From positions 1 to 6,868 of the forward strand of contig JASHXJ010000369.1 of assembly GCA_030043595.1 (NCBI GenBank): a DNA stretch of 6,868 nucleotides, in the 5' to 3' direction. The position numbers and the translations under genes were made by a program. Shown piece after piece: positions 5,959-6,868 of this stretch. Each line of letters starts with the position of its first letter. Positions within the stretch are counted from its first letter, which is position 1. Under the pieces are notes generated by a model. That model was not told the origin of the DNA, ran no database searches, and worked only from the letters and a program-made list of their open reading frames with translations. This stretch comes from Trebonia sp. (GTDB lineage: Bacteria > Actinomycetota > Actinomycetes > Streptosporangiales > Streptosporangiaceae).

Positions 5959-5988
5959 CTAGAGGTCGCGAACTGTTCGGGACTCTAG
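5959..5988. repeat. Near-perfect 30-bp dyad over the parA promoter
   Basis: Arms CTAGAG (5959-5964) and CTCTAG (5983-5988) flank an inner perfect palindrome CGAACTGTTCG (5969-5979) with almost the same centre. Allowing one bulged base and one mismatch, the two arms of about 14-15 nt pair throughout. The dyad overlaps the candidate -10 hexamer (5982-5987) and the predicted start of transcription. This favours a protein-binding operator over an RNA hairpin, because the full stem would not be transcribed. Candidate ligands are the RHH protein or another repressor; this is inference. Confidence 0.6.
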
Positions 5989-6010
5989 GCCCTGCACTAG
6001 ACGGGGGCAA
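5982..6010 (-). promoter_or_regulatory. Candidate sigma70-type promoter of the parA-scpAB operon
   Basis: On the minus strand TTGCCC (6005-6010) and TAGAGT (5982-5987) are separated by exactly 17 bp. The -35 matches the conserved TTG and the -10 matches TANNNT. Initiation would fall near 5975, leaving a leader of about 35 nt containing the parA ribosome-binding site. No other clear promoter is seen before rluB, so it probably drives the whole overlapping run. Prediction from sequence only. Confidence 0.5.
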
Positions 6011-6043
6011 GCCAACGCGCCGTAAGCGCCGGAATTTTACCGG

Positions 6044-6868
6044 TTACCGTAAGCCGAGTGCCCTCGGATGCGCGGCGGCGTAGACCTCTCTGAGCCTGTC
6101 CACCGTCACCAGAGTGTAGACCTGAGTGGTCGTCACCGAGGCATGTCCGAGCAATTCCTGGACGACCCGGATATCAGCTCCGCCATCAAGCAGGTGAGTC
6201 GCAAAAGAGTGCCGCAAGGTGTGCGGTGACACCCCCCGCAGTCCCGAACGGTCCGCCGCTTCGCCCAGCACGCCCCATGCTCCCTGCCGGGTAAGACGCC
6301 CGCCGCGGGCGTTCAGGAATACCGCGCCGCCCGCCTTTACCGTGGCGGCCGCCAGCACGGGGCGGCCGCGGACCAGGTAGGCCTCGAGCGCCCGGACCGC
6401 ATAGCTGCCGACCGGGACGAACCGCTGCTTGCCGCCCTTGCCGGACAGCAGGGCCGACGGGTCGGCCGACAGGTCGAGGTCGCGGATGTCCAGGCCCACC
6501 GCCTCGGAGACCCGGGCGCCGGTCCCGTAGAGGAACTCCAGCAGCGCCCGGTCCCGCAGTTCGCGCGGCTCGCCGGACGCGGTCGATCCCGCGGCGTCGA
6601 GCAGCCGCTCTACGTCCGCGACCGTGATGGCCCTGGGCAGCCGCCGCGGCGGAGCCAGCGGAGCGACCGCCCGCGCCGGGTTGTCGCCGGTGAGCCCTTG
6701 CGCCAGGGCGAACGCGTGCAGCCCGCGTACCGCGACCACCGCCCGGCCCGCCGAGCTCACGGCGAGCGGCGGGTGCTCCTCGTCGCCGGTCCGCAGCGCG
6801 GCGGCGAACGCGGCGACGTCGGCCGCGCCGACGTCGCCGAGCTGGGTCTTGCCGCGCGCCGCGAGCAG
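6044..6868 (-). CDS. xerD: Tyrosine site-specific recombinase XerD, N-terminus cut by window edge
   Basis: Tyrosine recombinase that, with XerC, resolves chromosome dimers at the dif site near division. The frame is open to the window edge, and 274 residues are visible. The first 70 or so belong to the core-binding (SAM-like) domain (GDVGAADVAAFAAALRTGDEEHPPLA), so an internal GTG at 6760 is not the real start. About 30-45 N-terminal residues should lie beyond the window. The catalytic domain is complete. In visible-fragment numbering, the Arg is in GTGARVSE (R119), the Lys in GKGGKQR (K144), the HxxR motif in SPHTLRHSFATHLLDGGAD (H216, R219), the second His in LLGHAS (H242), and the nucleophile in TTTQVYT (Y251). 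The HTLRHSFATHLL motif and the linkage to parA/scpAB favour XerD over XerC or a phage integrase. The penultimate codon is a rare TTA. The gene is separated from parA by 104 bp. Confidence 0.93.
   Translation of the reverse strand: MLAARGKTQLGDVGAADVAAFAAALRTGDEEHPPLAVSSAGRAVVAVRGLHAFALAQGLTGDNPARAVAPLAPPRRLPRAITVADVERLLDAAGSTASGEPRELRDRALLEFLYGTGARVSEAVGLDIRDLDLSADPSALLSGKGGKQRFVPVGSYAVRALEAYLVRGRPVLAAATVKAGGAVFLNARGGRLTRQGAWGVLGEAADRSGLRGVSPHTLRHSFATHLLDGGADIRVVQELLGHASVTTTQVYTLVTVDRLREVYAAAHPRALGLR

Noticed and set aside
5969..5979. CGAACTGTTCG resembles an actinobacterial SOS (LexA) box.
   Set aside because: The known box has CGAAC and GTTCG half-sites separated by 4 bases; here only one base separates them, so LexA binding is unlikely. 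Kept instead as part of an unassigned dyad.
5940..6043. A dif recombination site next to xerD.
   Set aside because: No 28-bp pair of XerC/XerD half-sites around a 6-bp centre is visible; the dyad here is centred on a promoter and lacks the AT-rich dif arms.
6044..6760. xerD starting at the internal GTG at 6760.
   Set aside because: The same frame is open to the window edge and encodes recognisable XerD core-binding sequence upstream, so the gene is simply truncated by the window.

Overview
The window is GC-rich throughout (roughly 70% by eye), every gene lies on the minus strand, and GTG starts and 4-base start/stop overlaps are frequent. Together with the protein sequences this points to a high-GC Gram-positive actinobacterium of the Streptomyces/Streptosporangiales/Frankia type. 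The genus cannot be fixed from the sequence alone. The region looks like conserved core chromosome: there are no tRNA or rRNA genes, insertion sequences, CRISPR arrays or phage genes.

In the direction of transcription (high to low coordinates) the layout is as follows. (1) 6868-6044: a tyrosine recombinase of XerD type, cut at its N-terminus by the window edge. (2) 6043-5940: a 104-bp intergenic region with a plausible sigma70-type promoter and a strong 30-bp dyad over its -10 element. (3) 5939-2243: a tightly overlapping run of a ParA/Soj-type ATPase, a small ribbon-helix-helix (RHH) protein, ScpA, ScpB and an RsuA/RluB-type rRNA pseudouridine synthase. (4) After a 35-bp gap, 2207-739: an AroH-class chorismate mutase coupled by a 4-base overlap to prephenate dehydrogenase (TyrA) with a C-terminal ACT domain, followed by a possible weak terminator. 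(5) After a gap of about 230 bp, 508-1: cytidylate kinase (Cmk), probably with its own leaderless start and cut at its C-terminus by the window edge.

Functionally the right half is a chromosome-maintenance block. XerD resolves chromosome dimers, ParA is a DNA-associated sorting ATPase, and ScpA and ScpB are the kleisin and accessory subunits of the SMC condensin. The left half is housekeeping metabolism and ribosome maturation: rRNA pseudouridylation, two successive steps from chorismate towards tyrosine, and CMP/dCMP phosphorylation. The most interesting point is the pairing of an orphan ParA with an RHH protein of unknown role, co-transcribed with scpAB and apparently driven from a promoter carrying a dyad operator candidate. 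This gene order is, to my knowledge, widely conserved in actinobacteria, so it is under-characterised rather than novel.
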